DNA of 64,000 bases from Pseudomonas gingeri (GCF_013385635.1 NZ_JACAPR010000044.1:1-64000), one strand, 5' to 3'; positions 16,835 through 26,805 are shown, counted from the stretch's first letter. The notes: generated from the letters alone by a model not told the origin. A program made the numbers and translations.

Positions 16835-17731
16835 TCAACGACTACCGACACGCAACAGATCGTCCAGGCCGATGCGCCGGAACATTTCCGCCCGCACCCG
16901 ATCAGCCATGGCATTGACCACTTCGGCACCGTCCTCGGACGGGTCGATATGGCGTCGGAACGGCCGGCTGCCGTGGGGCAGGTCGACAATCTCGACAATC
17001 GCCCGGGCCACCTCGACGACATCCGCATCTGCCGGCTCCAGCGCCGCCAGTCCTTCCAGCGCCTGGGCCGCCACTCCGGCATAAGGCCCCTCGGTGTATT
17101 CCAGGGCACGTGCCTTGTCAGCCGGTGAACCGGAATGCACGAAGTGGTTGGTGCCCTTGGTGAACGCCCCCGGCACCACGATCGAGGTTTCAATGCCCCA
17201 GCGCACCAGCTCGCTGGCGTAGGACACCGCCAGGGAGTCCATCGCCGCCTTGGCCGCGAAGTACGGCGCGAGGAACGGCGGGGTGCCGCCACGGGCGCTG
17301 CTGGACGAGACCCACAGCACCAGTCCCTTGCCCTGCTTGCGCAGTTGCGGCAAGGCGGCGCGGTTGACCCGCTGGGTGCTCAGCACGTTGATGTCGTAGA
17401 GCTGGGCGAACTGCTCCGGGGTAAAGGCCTCGGTGGGACCGAAAGACATGTGCCCGGCGTTGTGGATAACCACATCCAGCCGCCCGCAGTCGGCGATGAT
17501 GCGGGCCACGCCGGCTTCGACCGATTCGCCGGACGCCACGTCCAGTTCGACGCTGCGCAGGTCCACCGCATGCTCGGCGGCATAACGCTGCACCTCGGCC
17601 ACCTGTGGCGCATTGCGGCCCAGGGTTTCACGCATGCTGGCATAGACGGTGTGGCCGGCATCGGCCAGGGCGCGGGCGGTCAGGGCGCCAAAACCGCTGG
17701 AGGCACCGGTAATCAGGATCACGGATTTCAT
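16835..17731 (-). CDS. short-chain dehydrogenase/reductase
   Basis: A 298-residue classical SDR. The nucleotide site is TGASSGFG (8-15), the NNAG-equivalent is IHNAGH (about 90), the catalytic serine lies in WVSSSSARGG and the catalytic pair is YFAAK. The C-terminus is longer than in minimal SDRs, with an HIDPSEDGAEVVNAMADRVRAEMFRRIGL tail. It lies 89 bases after another SDR on the same strand, and both sit opposite a LysR regulator. The substrate is unknown. Confidence 0.82.
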   Translation of the reverse strand: MKSVILITGASSGFGALTARALADAGHTVYASMRETLGRNAPQVAEVQRYAAEHAVDLRSVELDVASGESVEAGVARIIADCGRLDVVIHNAGHMSFGPTEAFTPEQFAQLYDINVLSTQRVNRAALPQLRKQGKGLVLWVSSSSARGGTPPFLAPYFAAKAAMDSLAVSYASELVRWGIETSIVVPGAFTKGTNHFVHSGSPADKARALEYTEGPYAGVAAQALEGLAALEPADADVVEVARAIVEIVDLPHGSRPFRRHIDPSEDGAEVVNAMADRVRAEMFRRIGLDDLLRVGSR

Positions 17732-17820
17732 GGGGTTTCACCTCAGGCTCTTGGAGAAAGGGGTTCGCAGGGGCAAGACCGCCCGCGAACCGGGCGATCA
17801 TTCAGGGAACGAGGTGTCGA

Positions 17821-18561
17821 TCAGACCAGGCCGCCATTGGCACGCAGGACCTGGCCGTTGACCCAGCCGGCAGCCGGGCTGACCAGGAAGGACACCACAT
17901 TGGCGATATCTTCCGGCTGACCGAGGCGTTCCAGCGGCGGCATCTTGGCGAAGGTCTGGATCTGCTCTTCGCTCTTGCCGTGCAGGAACAGTTCCGTCGC
18001 TACCGGGCCGGGGGCCACGGCGTTGACGGTGATCTGGCGACCGCGCAGCTCCTTGGAGAACACGTGGGTGAACGACTCCACCGCCGCCTTGCTGGCGATG
18101 TACACCGCGTAGCCGGGCATGTTCAGGGCCACGGTGCTGCTGGAGAAGTTGACGATACGGCCGCCGTCGTTCATCCGGGTGGCCGCGGCACGCAGGGTGT
18201 TGAAGGTGCCGCGGGTGTTGATGGCGAAAGTCTGGTCGAACAGTTCGTCGCTGTGCTGGGCCAGCGGCAGGACCTTGAGGATGCCGGCATTGTTGATCAG
18301 CACATCGACCTTGCCCAACTGCTGTTCGGTTTCGTCGAACAGGCGGGTGACATCGGCGGAGTTGGCGACATCGGCCTTGATCGCTATGGCCTGATGGCCG
18401 GCCTGGCGCAATTCCACCACCAGCGCCGAGGCTTCGGTGGCGCTGCTGGCGTAGTTGATGGCGACGGCAAAACCGTCCGCGGCCAGTTGGCGGGCGATCA
18501 CCGCGCCGATACCACGCGAGGCGCCGGTGACGATGGCAACTTTCTGAGTCTGGGTAGTCAT
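17821..18561 (-). CDS. short-chain dehydrogenase/reductase (FabG-like)
   Basis: A 246-residue classical SDR. The nucleotide site is TGASRGIG, the structural motif INNAG, the serine lies in NFSSST, the catalytic pair is YIASK, and the C-terminus ends NGQVLRANGGLV as in FabG-like enzymes. I chose MTTQTQ at 18561, where AGGAG lies seven bases upstream; a longer frame adds only seven residues without a ribosome site. It is divergent from the LysR gene at 18686, which probably controls it. Confidence 0.85.
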   Translation of the reverse strand: MTTQTQKVAIVTGASRGIGAVIARQLAADGFAVAINYASSATEASALVVELRQAGHQAIAIKADVANSADVTRLFDETEQQLGKVDVLINNAGILKVLPLAQHSDELFDQTFAINTRGTFNTLRAAATRMNDGGRIVNFSSSTVALNMPGYAVYIASKAAVESFTHVFSKELRGRQITVNAVAPGPVATELFLHGKSEEQIQTFAKMPPLERLGQPEDIANVVSFLVSPAAGWVNGQVLRANGGLV

Positions 18562-18685
18562 GTCGAATCTCCTGGGGTGCAAGTGGGTGTGAAGCCAATT
18601 TCACATGTTTACCCAGGGCGATAAATGCGCGAGAGTTGCCTTGACTGTTCAATAATTACCAACAATCAATCACAACGGAGCACCC

Positions 18686-19576
18686 ATGGACCAGGTCAAG
18701 GCCATGAAGGTCTTTGTACGGATCTACGAGCGCAGCAGCTTCACCCTGGCAGCCGAGGACCTGAACCTGCCTCGCGCAACCCTGACCCACACCCTGAATC
18801 AGTTCGAGGCCTGGCTCGGTACCCGGCTCCTGGAGCGTAGTACGCGACGCGTGCGCCCGACCCTCGATGGCGAAGCCTATTACCAGCGCTGCGTGCAGTT
18901 GCTGGCGGAACTGGAAGAGGCCGAGCTGGCCTTTCGCACGGTGGCGCCCAAGGGTCGCCTGCGGGTGGACCTGCAGGGGACCCTGGCAAAGTACTTCGTG
19001 GTCCCGGCGTTGCCGGCGTTTCTCGAACGCTATCCGGATATCGAAGTCTCGATCAGCGAGGCCAGTCACTTTATCGACCTGATCGCCGAAGGCGTGGATT
19101 GCGTACTGCGCTCGGGCAACCTAGGCGACTCGTCGCTGATCGGCCGGCGGGTCGCCAACCTGCGCCAGGTGACCTGTGCCAGCCCGGCGTACCTGCGCAA
19201 GCATGGCGAACCGCAGGGCCTCGACGACCTGCGCCGGCACCAGGGTGTGAACTACGTGTCGCGGGCCACCGGCAAGCTGTTTCCGTTCGAGTTCACCGTG
19301 AACGGCGAGCTGCGGGAAGTGCCGTTGGCGGGCAAGGTCTCGGTGTTCGGCGCCGAGATCTATGCGGCCTCGGCCGTGGCCGGGCTCGGGCTGATCCAGG
19401 TGCCGCATTACCGGGTGGCGGAGCAGATCGCCCAGGGCTTGCTCAAGGAAGTCCTGCCGGACCATCCGCCGCCACCCATGCCGGTTTCCGTGCTCTACCC
19501 ACAGAACCGGCATATGTCGCCAAGGGTGCGGGTGTTTGTCGACTGGATAAGCGAGGTTTTTGCAAACGCGCACTGA
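18686..19576 (+). CDS. LysR-family transcriptional regulator
   Basis: A 296-residue LysR protein. The N-terminal winged helix (MKVFVRIYERSSFTLAAEDLNLPRATLTHTLNQFEAWLGTRLLERSTRRVRPTLDG, about 7-62) is of the CrgA/PA-type subgroup. The effector domain starts near residue 90 (GRLRVDLQGTLAKYFVVPALPAFLERYPDIEVSI). The 124-base divergent gap to the SDR gene is the classic LysR target arrangement. The ATG follows ACGGAG closely. The inducer is unknown. Confidence 0.87.
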   Translation: MDQVKAMKVFVRIYERSSFTLAAEDLNLPRATLTHTLNQFEAWLGTRLLERSTRRVRPTLDGEAYYQRCVQLLAELEEAELAFRTVAPKGRLRVDLQGTLAKYFVVPALPAFLERYPDIEVSISEASHFIDLIAEGVDCVLRSGNLGDSSLIGRRVANLRQVTCASPAYLRKHGEPQGLDDLRRHQGVNYVSRATGKLFPFEFTVNGELREVPLAGKVSVFGAEIYAASAVAGLGLIQVPHYRVAEQIAQGLLKEVLPDHPPPPMPVSVLYPQNRHMSPRVRVFVDWISEVFANAH

Positions 19577-20023
19577 TCAAGGGGCCCACATCGGAAAAAT
19601 CGGCTTATTGCGGCGCCTTTACCTGTACAAACTCATACCATGTAGCATGTGTACCGATCCATAAACTTATGAGTTTCCAGATTTTATTGGATTAAACCTG
19701 GATATCCGGCATAGAGAAAAAGTAGGTAGATATGTACCAAGTCGTACTGACAAAAATCCAGGAGTAGAAAGTTCAGGCGGATGTCAATCGTTCATCGCCT
19801 GGATAGGCATTGATCATTCAACCCGGGTGACTTCACCAGAGCAGGGAAAACCAGGAACGAACCGCCGAGAATTATGAAACGTTTCAGCAAACCCTCGGCT
19901 CCGGGGTTGGCTTGATCTTTCTTGGGCGTATGCTGGGGGACTTCGCCCCCATCAGAGCGATGCCACGCCAGGGGGAAGCGGGCCTGTCCGCGAAGATGTC
20001 ACACCCCAATGAGAGAGGATTCG
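19577..20023. other. 447-bp intergenic region
   Basis: No supported gene. The left part is AT-richer than its surroundings and has AAACTCATA (19628) inverted as TATGAGTTT (19669). The right part holds the palindrome TGAAACGTTTCA at 19874 and then a degraded REP-like stretch (GGCCTGTCCGCGAAG). Confidence 0.45.
19874..19885. promoter_or_regulatory. TGAAACGTTTCA palindrome, possible LacI-family operator
   Basis: A perfect 12-base palindrome about 140 bases before the aldo/keto reductase start. The AAACGTTT core is typical of LacI/GalR-family operators. No such regulator is adjacent. Confidence 0.3.
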
Positions 20024-21061
20024 ATGACTTACCAAGCTGCCGAAAACCGCTACGACTCCATTCCCTACCGCCGCGTCGGCCGCAGCGGCCTGGTGCTGCC
20101 GGCCCTGTCCCTGGGCCTGTGGCACAACTTCGGCGACAGCACGCCGATCGACACCCAGCGCGCCCTGCTGCGTACCGCCTTCGACCTGGGCATCAACCAC
20201 TTCGACCTGGCGAACAACTACGGCCCGCCCTACGGCAGCGCCGAGATCAACTTCGGCCGCCTGCTGCGTGAAGATTTCAAGCAGTACCGCGACGAACTGA
20301 TCATCTCCAGCAAGGCCGGCTGGGACATGTGGCCGGGTCCGTACGGCCAGGGCGGCGGTTCGCGCAAATACGTGCTCGCCAGCCTCGACCAGAGCCTGCA
20401 GCGCCTGGGCCTGGACTATGTGGATATCTTCTATTCGCACCGCTTCGACCCGGATACCCCGCTGGAAGAAACCGCCAGTGCCCTGGCCACCGCCGTGCAG
20501 CAGGGCAAGGCGCTGTACATCGGTATCTCGTCGTATTCCGGGGTGAAGACCCGCGAGATGGCGGTGCTGTTGCAGGAATGGAAAGTGCCGCTGCTGATCC
20601 ACCAGCCGGCCTACAACCTGCTCAACCGCTGGGTGGAAAAGGACCTGCTGGACACCGTCGAAGAGCTGGGTACCGGCGTGATCGCCTTTACGCCGCTGGC
20701 CCAGGGCCTGCTGACCGACAAATACCTCAACGGCGTGCCGAAGGATGCGCGGGTCAATCGTCCGGGCGGCGGTTCGTTGCAGGCCTCGCACTTGTCCGAA
20801 GCGAATATCGCCCACGTCCGGGCCTTGAACGAGATCGCCCGGCGTCGCGGCCAGAGCCTCGCGCAACTGGCCCTGGCCTGGACCCTGCGTGATCCACGGG
20901 TGACCTCGGCCCTGATCGGCGCCAGCCGGCCGGAGCAGATCATCGAGAACGTCGGTGCGCTGAAGAACCTGAGTTTCAGCCAGGAAGAACTGGCGGAAAT
21001 CGACCGGTTCGCCCAGGAAGGCGGGATCAACCTGTGGGAGAAGCCGTCGACGGCGGAGTGA
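20024..21061 (+). CDS. mgrA: aldo/keto reductase, L-glyceraldehyde 3-phosphate reductase type
   Basis: A 345-residue NADPH-dependent aldo/keto reductase close to E. coli YghZ/Gpr, which reduces L-glyceraldehyde 3-phosphate and methylglyoxal. Shared stretches include LPALSLGLWHNFGD, GINHFDLANNYGPP, SKAGWDMWPGPYG, GLDYVDIFYSHR and LLIHQPAYNLLNRWV. The AKR tetrad shows in D and Y of FDLANNYG, K of SSKAGW and H of FYSHRF. I chose MTYQAAENRYDS at 20024, with GAGAGGA just upstream. It appears to be a single gene. Confidence 0.9.
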   Translation: MTYQAAENRYDSIPYRRVGRSGLVLPALSLGLWHNFGDSTPIDTQRALLRTAFDLGINHFDLANNYGPPYGSAEINFGRLLREDFKQYRDELIISSKAGWDMWPGPYGQGGGSRKYVLASLDQSLQRLGLDYVDIFYSHRFDPDTPLEETASALATAVQQGKALYIGISSYSGVKTREMAVLLQEWKVPLLIHQPAYNLLNRWVEKDLLDTVEELGTGVIAFTPLAQGLLTDKYLNGVPKDARVNRPGGGSLQASHLSEANIAHVRALNEIARRRGQSLAQLALAWTLRDPRVTSALIGASRPEQIIENVGALKNLSFSQEELAEIDRFAQEGGINLWEKPSTAE

Positions 21062-21076
21062 TTCCTCCCCTCGGAT

Positions 21077-21274
21077 GATCGTTCCCACGCTCCAGCGTGG
21101 GAATGCCTCACTCGACGCTCTGCGTCCGCTGTTGTGACGCGCAGCGTCACGGGATGCGTTCCCACGCGGAGCGTGGGAACGATCAGAACCAGTGGGAGCC
21201 GGCTTGCCGGCGATGGCGTCCGGTCAGGCGATGCAAGGCTCACTGGCCTTATCGCCAGCAAGCCGGCTCCTACA
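21077..21274. repeat. GATCGTTCCCACGC palindrome followed by a REPIN
   Basis: The first palindrome covers 21077-21184. A REPIN of the GTGGGAGCCGGCTTGCCGG class follows from 21192 to 21274. Together they separate the convergent mgrA and triC-like genes and may end both transcripts. Confidence 0.85.
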
Positions 21275-21304
21275 CGGGAACTGGGGCCAGCCCCAAAAAC
21301 CCTG

Positions 21305-24300
21305 CTAAGCGGCGTCCCGCTTCGGCTCGCGGATCCTGTACCACGCCACATACAGCGCAGGCAGGAACATCAGGGTCAGTACCGTCGCCACCACTATCCC
21401 GCCGATCATCGCGTAGGCCATCGGGCCCCAGAACACTTCCCGGGCAATCGGGATCATGCCCAGGCTCGCCGCCGCCGCGGTCAGCAGGATCGGCCGCCGC
21501 CGATGCTCCGTCGCTTCCACCACCGCATCCCAGGGCTCATAGCCGTTGCGCTCGTACTCGTCGATCTGGGTCACCAGGATCACCGAGTTACGGATGATGA
21601 TGCCGATCAGCGCGAGAATCCCGAGAATCGCCACGAAGCCCATCGGCGTCCCCGTCGGCACGAGCGCCAGGACCACGCCGATCAATCCCAGCGGCGCGAC
21701 ACTGGCCACCAGGAACATCTTCTGCACGCTGTGCAGCTGGATCATCAGGAAGGTCGCCATCAGGAACAGCATCAGCGGCACCACCTTGGCGATCGGACCC
21801 TGGGCCTTGCCGCTCTCTTCCACCGTACCGCCGGTGACCACCTTGTAGCCCACCGGCAGGCCGGCCGAGAACTTGTCGATCTCGGGCTTCAGTTGCCGGA
21901 CCAGGTCGGTCGGCTGGATACCCCCGCGGACCCCGGCCTTGAGGGTGATGGTCGGCAGGCGATCACGCCGCCAGACCAGCGGCTGCTCCAGCTCATAACG
22001 CACCGTGGCGAACGCCAGCAGCGGAATCGAGGTACCGCCGGGCGTGACGATCTGCAGGTTCTGCAGGGTTTCCGGGGTGCCGCGCTCGCTGTCCACCGCG
22101 CGCCCGACCACATTGACCAGGTAGATATCGTCCTTGACCTGGGTGACCGGTGAACCACTGACAATGCTGTTCATCAGCTTCGCCACGTCCTCGGAGGACA
22201 GACCGAACTGACGCGCCTTGTCCTGGGCGATATCGATGCGCAGCACCTTGCCCGGCTCGTTCCAGTCGTAGATGGTTTCGCCGACATTGCGGTTGCTGTC
22301 GAGGATGGTCGCCAGCTCGATGGCGTGCTTGCGCACCTGGTCGATGTCCTTGCCGCTGACCCGGTATTGCAATGGCCGGCCCACCGGCGGGCCCATTTCC
22401 AGGGTCTGGACAAAGCTGCCGATACCGACGAAATCATCGCGCAGGCGCTTGTTCAGGCGATCCATCAACGCCGCCCGTTGCTCCAGGCCCTTGCTGACGA
22501 TGATCAGCTGGGCGTAGTAGGGATTCTGCAATTGCTGGTCGAGGGGCAGGTAGAAACGGATCGCGCCCTCGCCGATATAGGTGCTCCAGCGCAGGATATC
22601 CGGGTCGTCCTTGAGACTGGCCTCAAGCTTGTCGACTGCCTTGCGCGTCTCGTTGATCGAGGCGTTCTGCGGCAGGTTGAGGTCGACGAGGATTTCCGGG
22701 CGGTCCGAGGAAGGGAAGAACTGGTTCTGCACGAAGCGCATGCAGAACACCGACAAGGCGAAGATCAGCACCGTGAGGCCGATGGCCCACCAGCGGTTGC
22801 GCAACGACCACAGCAGCCCCGCATTGAAGGCCCGCGCAACGCGCCCCGCCTCCGCATCATGGCCCTTCACCTTTTCACTGAGGATATGCACGCCGATCAC
22901 CGGCGCGAACAGCACGGCGACGATCCACGACACCAGCATCGCCACCGCGATCACCGCGAACAGGGTGAAGGTGTATTCCCCCGCCGAGCTGGCATTGAGG
23001 CCGATGGGCACGAAGCCGGCGACGGTGACCAGGGTCCCGGTAAGCATCGGGAAGGCCGTGGAGGTGTAGGCGAAGGTCGCCGCCTGTTCCTTGCTGTCGC
23101 CCTTCTCCAACCGCGTGACCATCATTTCCACGGTGATCATCGCATCGTCCACCAGCAGGCCGAGGGCGATGATCAGCGCCCCGAGGGAAATCCGCTGCAT
23201 GGTGATGCCGCTGTACTCCATGAACACGAAGACCATCGCCAGCACCAGCGGGATCGAGCAGGCCACCACCAGCCCGGCGCGCAGGCCGAGGGCGACAAAA
23301 CTCACCACCAGCACGATGATCACCGCTTCGAACAGGGCGCTGGTAAAGCCGCCGACGGCCTTTTCCACCACCTCGGCCTGGTCGGACACCTTGTGCACGC
23401 CGACACCCACCGGCAGTTCGGCGGTCAGGCTGTCCATGCGTTCGTGCAGGCTGCGGCCGAAGTCCTGGATATTGCCGCCCTTCTTCATGGCAATGGCCAG
23501 GCCGATGGCCGTCTGGCCGTTGTAGCGGAACAGCGGGGTCGGCGGGTCGACGTAGCCGCGCGTGATCTCGGCGATATCCGCCAGCCGGTAGAAACGATCG
23601 TTGAGCTTGAGGTTGACCGCTTCCAGGTCCTTCTCCGAAGCGTATTGCCCGGAGGCCCGCACCGAGATCCGCTCGGGCCCGGCTTCGATCACCCCGGCCG
23701 GAGTCACCGCATTCTGTGCTTGCAGGCTCTGCACCACCTGGCGCTGGTCGATGCCCAGGGCCGCCAGCTTGCGGGTCGAGAAGTTCAGGTAGAGCACTTC
23801 GTTCTGCTCACCGATCATCTCGATCTTGCCCAGCCCCGGCACATCGCGGATCTGCGCCCGTACCTGCTCCACGTAGTCACGCAGCTGGCGCATGCTCAGG
23901 CCGTCACTGGTAAAGGCGTAGACCGAACCGAACACATCGCCGAACTCGTCGTTGAACCCCGGCCCCTGGATACCCTGGGGGAATTGGCCCCGGATATCGT
24001 CGATCTTCTTGCGCACCTGGTACCAGATCTGCGGGATATCCTTGCCGCTGGTGGTGTCGCGCAGGAACACGAACACCGTCGACTCGCCGGGCCGGGTGTA
24101 GCTTTTCACGTAGTCGAGGGAGTCGAGTTCTTCGAGCTTTTTCTCGATGCGGTCGGTGACTTGCTCCAGGGTTTCATCCACCGTGGCGCCCGGCCAGGTG
24201 GTCTGGATGATCATGGTCTTGATGGTGAAGGACGGGTCTTCCTCGCGCCCCAGGTTGATATAGGAAAACACCCCCATCAACAACGCGACGAACATCAGGT

Positions 24301-24358
24301 ACCAGACGAACGACTGGTGCTTGAGGGCCCACTCGGACAGGTTGAAGCTCCCTTTCAT
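21305..24358 (-). CDS. triC: RND efflux transporter, TriC-like
   Basis: A 1017-residue proton-driven RND pump of the inner membrane. After the first membrane helix (about 18-35) comes the FSYINLGREEDPSFTIKTMIIQTTWPGA start of the porter domain. The helix-4 proton relay is LGALIIALGLLVDDAMITVEMM, with the paired aspartates. A second porter domain and six further helices follow. The length and an operon with two adaptor genes match P. aeruginosa TriABC. The gene overlaps the second adaptor by four bases (ATGA). No outer-membrane channel is present, so a distant OpmH/TolC-type partner is implied. Substrates are not predictable; triclosan resistance is known only for the P. aeruginosa system. Confidence 0.87.
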   Translation of the reverse strand: MKGSFNLSEWALKHQSFVWYLMFVALLMGVFSYINLGREEDPSFTIKTMIIQTTWPGATVDETLEQVTDRIEKKLEELDSLDYVKSYTRPGESTVFVFLRDTTSGKDIPQIWYQVRKKIDDIRGQFPQGIQGPGFNDEFGDVFGSVYAFTSDGLSMRQLRDYVEQVRAQIRDVPGLGKIEMIGEQNEVLYLNFSTRKLAALGIDQRQVVQSLQAQNAVTPAGVIEAGPERISVRASGQYASEKDLEAVNLKLNDRFYRLADIAEITRGYVDPPTPLFRYNGQTAIGLAIAMKKGGNIQDFGRSLHERMDSLTAELPVGVGVHKVSDQAEVVEKAVGGFTSALFEAVIIVLVVSFVALGLRAGLVVACSIPLVLAMVFVFMEYSGITMQRISLGALIIALGLLVDDAMITVEMMVTRLEKGDSKEQAATFAYTSTAFPMLTGTLVTVAGFVPIGLNASSAGEYTFTLFAVIAVAMLVSWIVAVLFAPVIGVHILSEKVKGHDAEAGRVARAFNAGLLWSLRNRWWAIGLTVLIFALSVFCMRFVQNQFFPSSDRPEILVDLNLPQNASINETRKAVDKLEASLKDDPDILRWSTYIGEGAIRFYLPLDQQLQNPYYAQLIIVSKGLEQRAALMDRLNKRLRDDFVGIGSFVQTLEMGPPVGRPLQYRVSGKDIDQVRKHAIELATILDSNRNVGETIYDWNEPGKVLRIDIAQDKARQFGLSSEDVAKLMNSIVSGSPVTQVKDDIYLVNVVGRAVDSERGTPETLQNLQIVTPGGTSIPLLAFATVRYELEQPLVWRRDRLPTITLKAGVRGGIQPTDLVRQLKPEIDKFSAGLPVGYKVVTGGTVEESGKAQGPIAKVVPLMLFLMATFLMIQLHSVQKMFLVASVAPLGLIGVVLALVPTGTPMGFVAILGILALIGIIIRNSVILVTQIDEYERNGYEPWDAVVEATEHRRRPILLTAAAASLGMIPIAREVFWGPMAYAMIGGIVVATVLTLMFLPALYVAWYRIREPKRDAA

Positions 24359-25425
24359 TGTGGGTGTTCCTCGTCGATTTTGACTTTCTGCCCGGGCTTG
24401 AGGCTGTTCACCCCGGCGCTCACCACTTTCTCGCCGGCCTTGACCCCCGAGGCCAGCAGCATCGTCTCACCCTCGCGGCCGAGTACCTGGACATCACGGG
24501 GCGAGACGGTGTGGGCCTGGGGTTCGATGATCCAGATCTGTGTCTTGCCGTCATGCTCCCAGAGGGCCGACAGCGGCAACTGGGTGCGCGGCTCGATGGC
24601 CGAACTCAGGGTGACGCTGATGGAGGTGCCCAGGCGGAAGGCCGCCGGCGTCTCGGCCAGCGTCAGGCGAGCCCGCCGGGTCCGCGTGGCGCTGTCGGCC
24701 TGGGGTTCGATTTCCCGCAGCCGTGCGGTGGTGTTGACACTCGGATCGAGCTGGCCGGCGACACGGAATTCGACGCCCTCGCTGAGCTGCTCGGCCAATA
24801 CCGCCGGCAGGTCGATCACCGCTTCCTTGATATCCGGGCGCGCCAGGGTGACCACTTCCTGGCCGGCACTGACCACCTGGCCGGCCTCGACTTTCCAGTC
24901 GGTCACCACCGCGGCGTGGTCGCTGTGCAGCTCGGTGTAGCCCAACTGATCGTTGGCCTGGCTGAGCGAGGCGCGGGCCTGTTCGAGGGACGCGCCAGTG
25001 GTCTTCAGGTCGGTCTGGGCCACATCCAGCTGGGCCTGGGCGCCGACGCCACGGTCGAACAATTCCTGCTGGCGACGGGCATTGGCCTGGGCGTTGATCC
25101 ACTGCGCCTGGATCCGCGACAGGTCGCCCTGGGCCGCGCGCAACTGGTTCTGCTGATCAGTGGGGTCGAGGCTCGCCAGCAAGGCGCCCTGGGCCACTTC
25201 ACTGCCGACATCGACATAGCGCCGGGCGATCCGCCCCGCGACCCGGAAGCCCAGGGTGCTTTCATAACGCGCCTGGATGCTGCCGGCAAAACGCCCGAGG
25301 TTCTGCACCGACTCCGGCGTAACCTCGACAAACAGCACCGGCCGTACCGGCTCGGGTGGCGGTTCCTGCTTCGAACACGCGGCGAGCAACAGGCCGCCCA
25401 GCAGGACCAGCGACAAGCGCTTCAT
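24355..25425 (-). CDS. triB: RND periplasmic adaptor lipoprotein, TriB-like
   Basis: A 356-residue membrane-fusion protein. The start MKRLSLVLLGG at 25425 leads to a lipobox LLAAC, so it is a lipoprotein. The barrel-sandwich halves are GFRVAGRIARRYVDVGSEVAQGALLASLDP and ELHSDHAAVVTDWKVEAGQVVSAGQ, separated by an alpha-hairpin of about 80 residues. It overlaps both neighbours by four bases (ATGA). Two adjacent adaptors are the hallmark of TriABC-type pumps, in which both are needed. Confidence 0.85.
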   Translation of the reverse strand: MKRLSLVLLGGLLLAACSKQEPPPEPVRPVLFVEVTPESVQNLGRFAGSIQARYESTLGFRVAGRIARRYVDVGSEVAQGALLASLDPTDQQNQLRAAQGDLSRIQAQWINAQANARRQQELFDRGVGAQAQLDVAQTDLKTTGASLEQARASLSQANDQLGYTELHSDHAAVVTDWKVEAGQVVSAGQEVVTLARPDIKEAVIDLPAVLAEQLSEGVEFRVAGQLDPSVNTTARLREIEPQADSATRTRRARLTLAETPAAFRLGTSISVTLSSAIEPRTQLPLSALWEHDGKTQIWIIEPQAHTVSPRDVQVLGREGETMLLASGVKAGEKVVSAGVNSLKPGQKVKIDEEHPQ

Positions 25426-26522
25426 GGCTGCGCTCCCGAGGCGGTTGCCGGACTCGGCCGGGCGATCTCCACCAACATGCCCGGATGCAGCAACTGGCCG
25501 CCGGCGATCACGACGTTCTCGCCGCCCTCCAGGCCTTCGCTGATCATCACATGGCCAGTCAGGTAACGCCCGACCTTGACCCGGTGCAGGCTGACCTTGC
25601 CGTCGGCGTCCACCAGCCACACCGCCGGTTCGCTGACATCCTTGGTCAGGGCCGACCAGGGCAATTCGATACTCGATCTGGCCGGCGCCGTGGCGGTGGC
25701 GCTGACCACCGAGCCCAGGTCCATACCCGCCGGCAGTTCGCCCAGGGCCACCTTGACCTGCACCGTACCGCTCTGGGCCGAGACCGCCGGGGTCACTTCA
25801 CGGACCTTGCCCACGGCCTTGATCGCCGGGTTGTCGAGCAGCGTCACGGTGATCGGCCGGTCATCCGGCGGCTCCACCAGCAGCGACTCGTAGACATTGA
25901 ACACCGCATCGCGCTCGCCATCGCGGGCCAGGCTGAAGATCGGCATGGTCGCCTGCACCACCTGCCCGACCTCGGCCTGGCGGGCGGTGATCACCCCGGG
26001 GGCTTCGGCGATCAGCGCGGTATAGCCCAACTGCTCGCGGGCATTGGCGAGCTGGGCCTGGGCCGCCGTCAGGGCGCTCCTGGCGCTGAGCACGCCGGCC
26101 TGGGCGGCGTCATATTCGCTGCGGCTGGTGTAGCCCTTGGGCAGCAACTTCTGCTGCCGGACAAAGGCCGCGCTGGTCTGCTGCACTCGCGCCTGCTCGG
26201 CGTTGACCTCGGCCTGGGCCGTGTCGACATTGGTCTGCAGATCCTTGGGGTCGAGCTTGGCGAGCACTTGGCGGGCGGAGATCCGCGCCCCGACATCGAC
26301 ACTGCGCTGGATGATCTTGCCGCCGACGCGGAATGACAGGTCGGTCTGTACCCGGGCCTGAATGTCGCCGGTCAGGGTCACGGCGGCCCCGAAGTCCTTG
26401 CGCTGCACCTGCTCGACAAAGACCCGTGGTCGTTCGGGCTCCGGAGGCTTTTCATGACCGCAACCGCTCAGGAGCGCCACAAGCACCAGAGCCACTTCCC
26501 ATTTCACTCGATGCTCTTTCAT
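25422..26522 (-). CDS. triA: RND periplasmic adaptor lipoprotein, TriA-like
   Basis: A 366-residue membrane-fusion protein starting MKEHRVKWEVALVLVALLSGC, with a lipobox LLSGC. Lipoyl halves are SFRVGGKIIQRSVDVGARISARQVLAKLDP and ALIAEAPGVITARQAEVGQVVQ around a coiled hairpin. The ATG at 26522 has GGAG five bases upstream; a GTG two codons earlier is less likely. It is the first gene of the operon. No TetR or other local regulator is adjacent. Confidence 0.85.
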   Translation of the reverse strand: MKEHRVKWEVALVLVALLSGCGHEKPPEPERPRVFVEQVQRKDFGAAVTLTGDIQARVQTDLSFRVGGKIIQRSVDVGARISARQVLAKLDPKDLQTNVDTAQAEVNAEQARVQQTSAAFVRQQKLLPKGYTSRSEYDAAQAGVLSARSALTAAQAQLANAREQLGYTALIAEAPGVITARQAEVGQVVQATMPIFSLARDGERDAVFNVYESLLVEPPDDRPITVTLLDNPAIKAVGKVREVTPAVSAQSGTVQVKVALGELPAGMDLGSVVSATATAPARSSIELPWSALTKDVSEPAVWLVDADGKVSLHRVKVGRYLTGHVMISEGLEGGENVVIAGGQLLHPGMLVEIARPSPATASGAQP

Positions 26523-26621
26523 ACACACTCCTTCGCGTAATGCTTACCCGCCGTGTCGTTACGACTGTTAGCGTAGAACAGGGTTCCTTCCCTGCACGGA
26601 CAGAAAGGCGCACATAACTCC

Positions 26622-26805
26622 GTGGCGAGCGGGCTTACCCTGAGACCGCTCGGTCATGGAAATGGGAACTTGAAAACGCTGCATAACCCGTAGGAGCCGG
26701 CTTGCCGGCGATGAGGTCCTCAAGCCGTGCAGCGCCCATGCGAACGCCATCGCCGGCAAGCCGACTCCTACAGGAATCGCATCAGGGCAAGCCCGCTCGC
26801 CACAA
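26622..26805. repeat. nested REPINs of two classes
   Basis: An outer pair of the GTGGCGAGCGGGCTT class (26622 and ending 26805) encloses a complete inner pair of the GTAGGAGCCGGCTTGCCGG class (26690-26772). It lies between divergent triA and the AAA ATPase gene. The rest of this 348-base gap holds the two promoters and no gene. Confidence 0.85.

Noticed and set aside
22325..24940. An 871-codon open frame opposite the RND pump gene
   Set aside because: It is antisense to triC-triB, has no ribosome site or family motif, and its low-complexity His/Gln/Arg-rich product is typical of shadows in GC-rich coding DNA.
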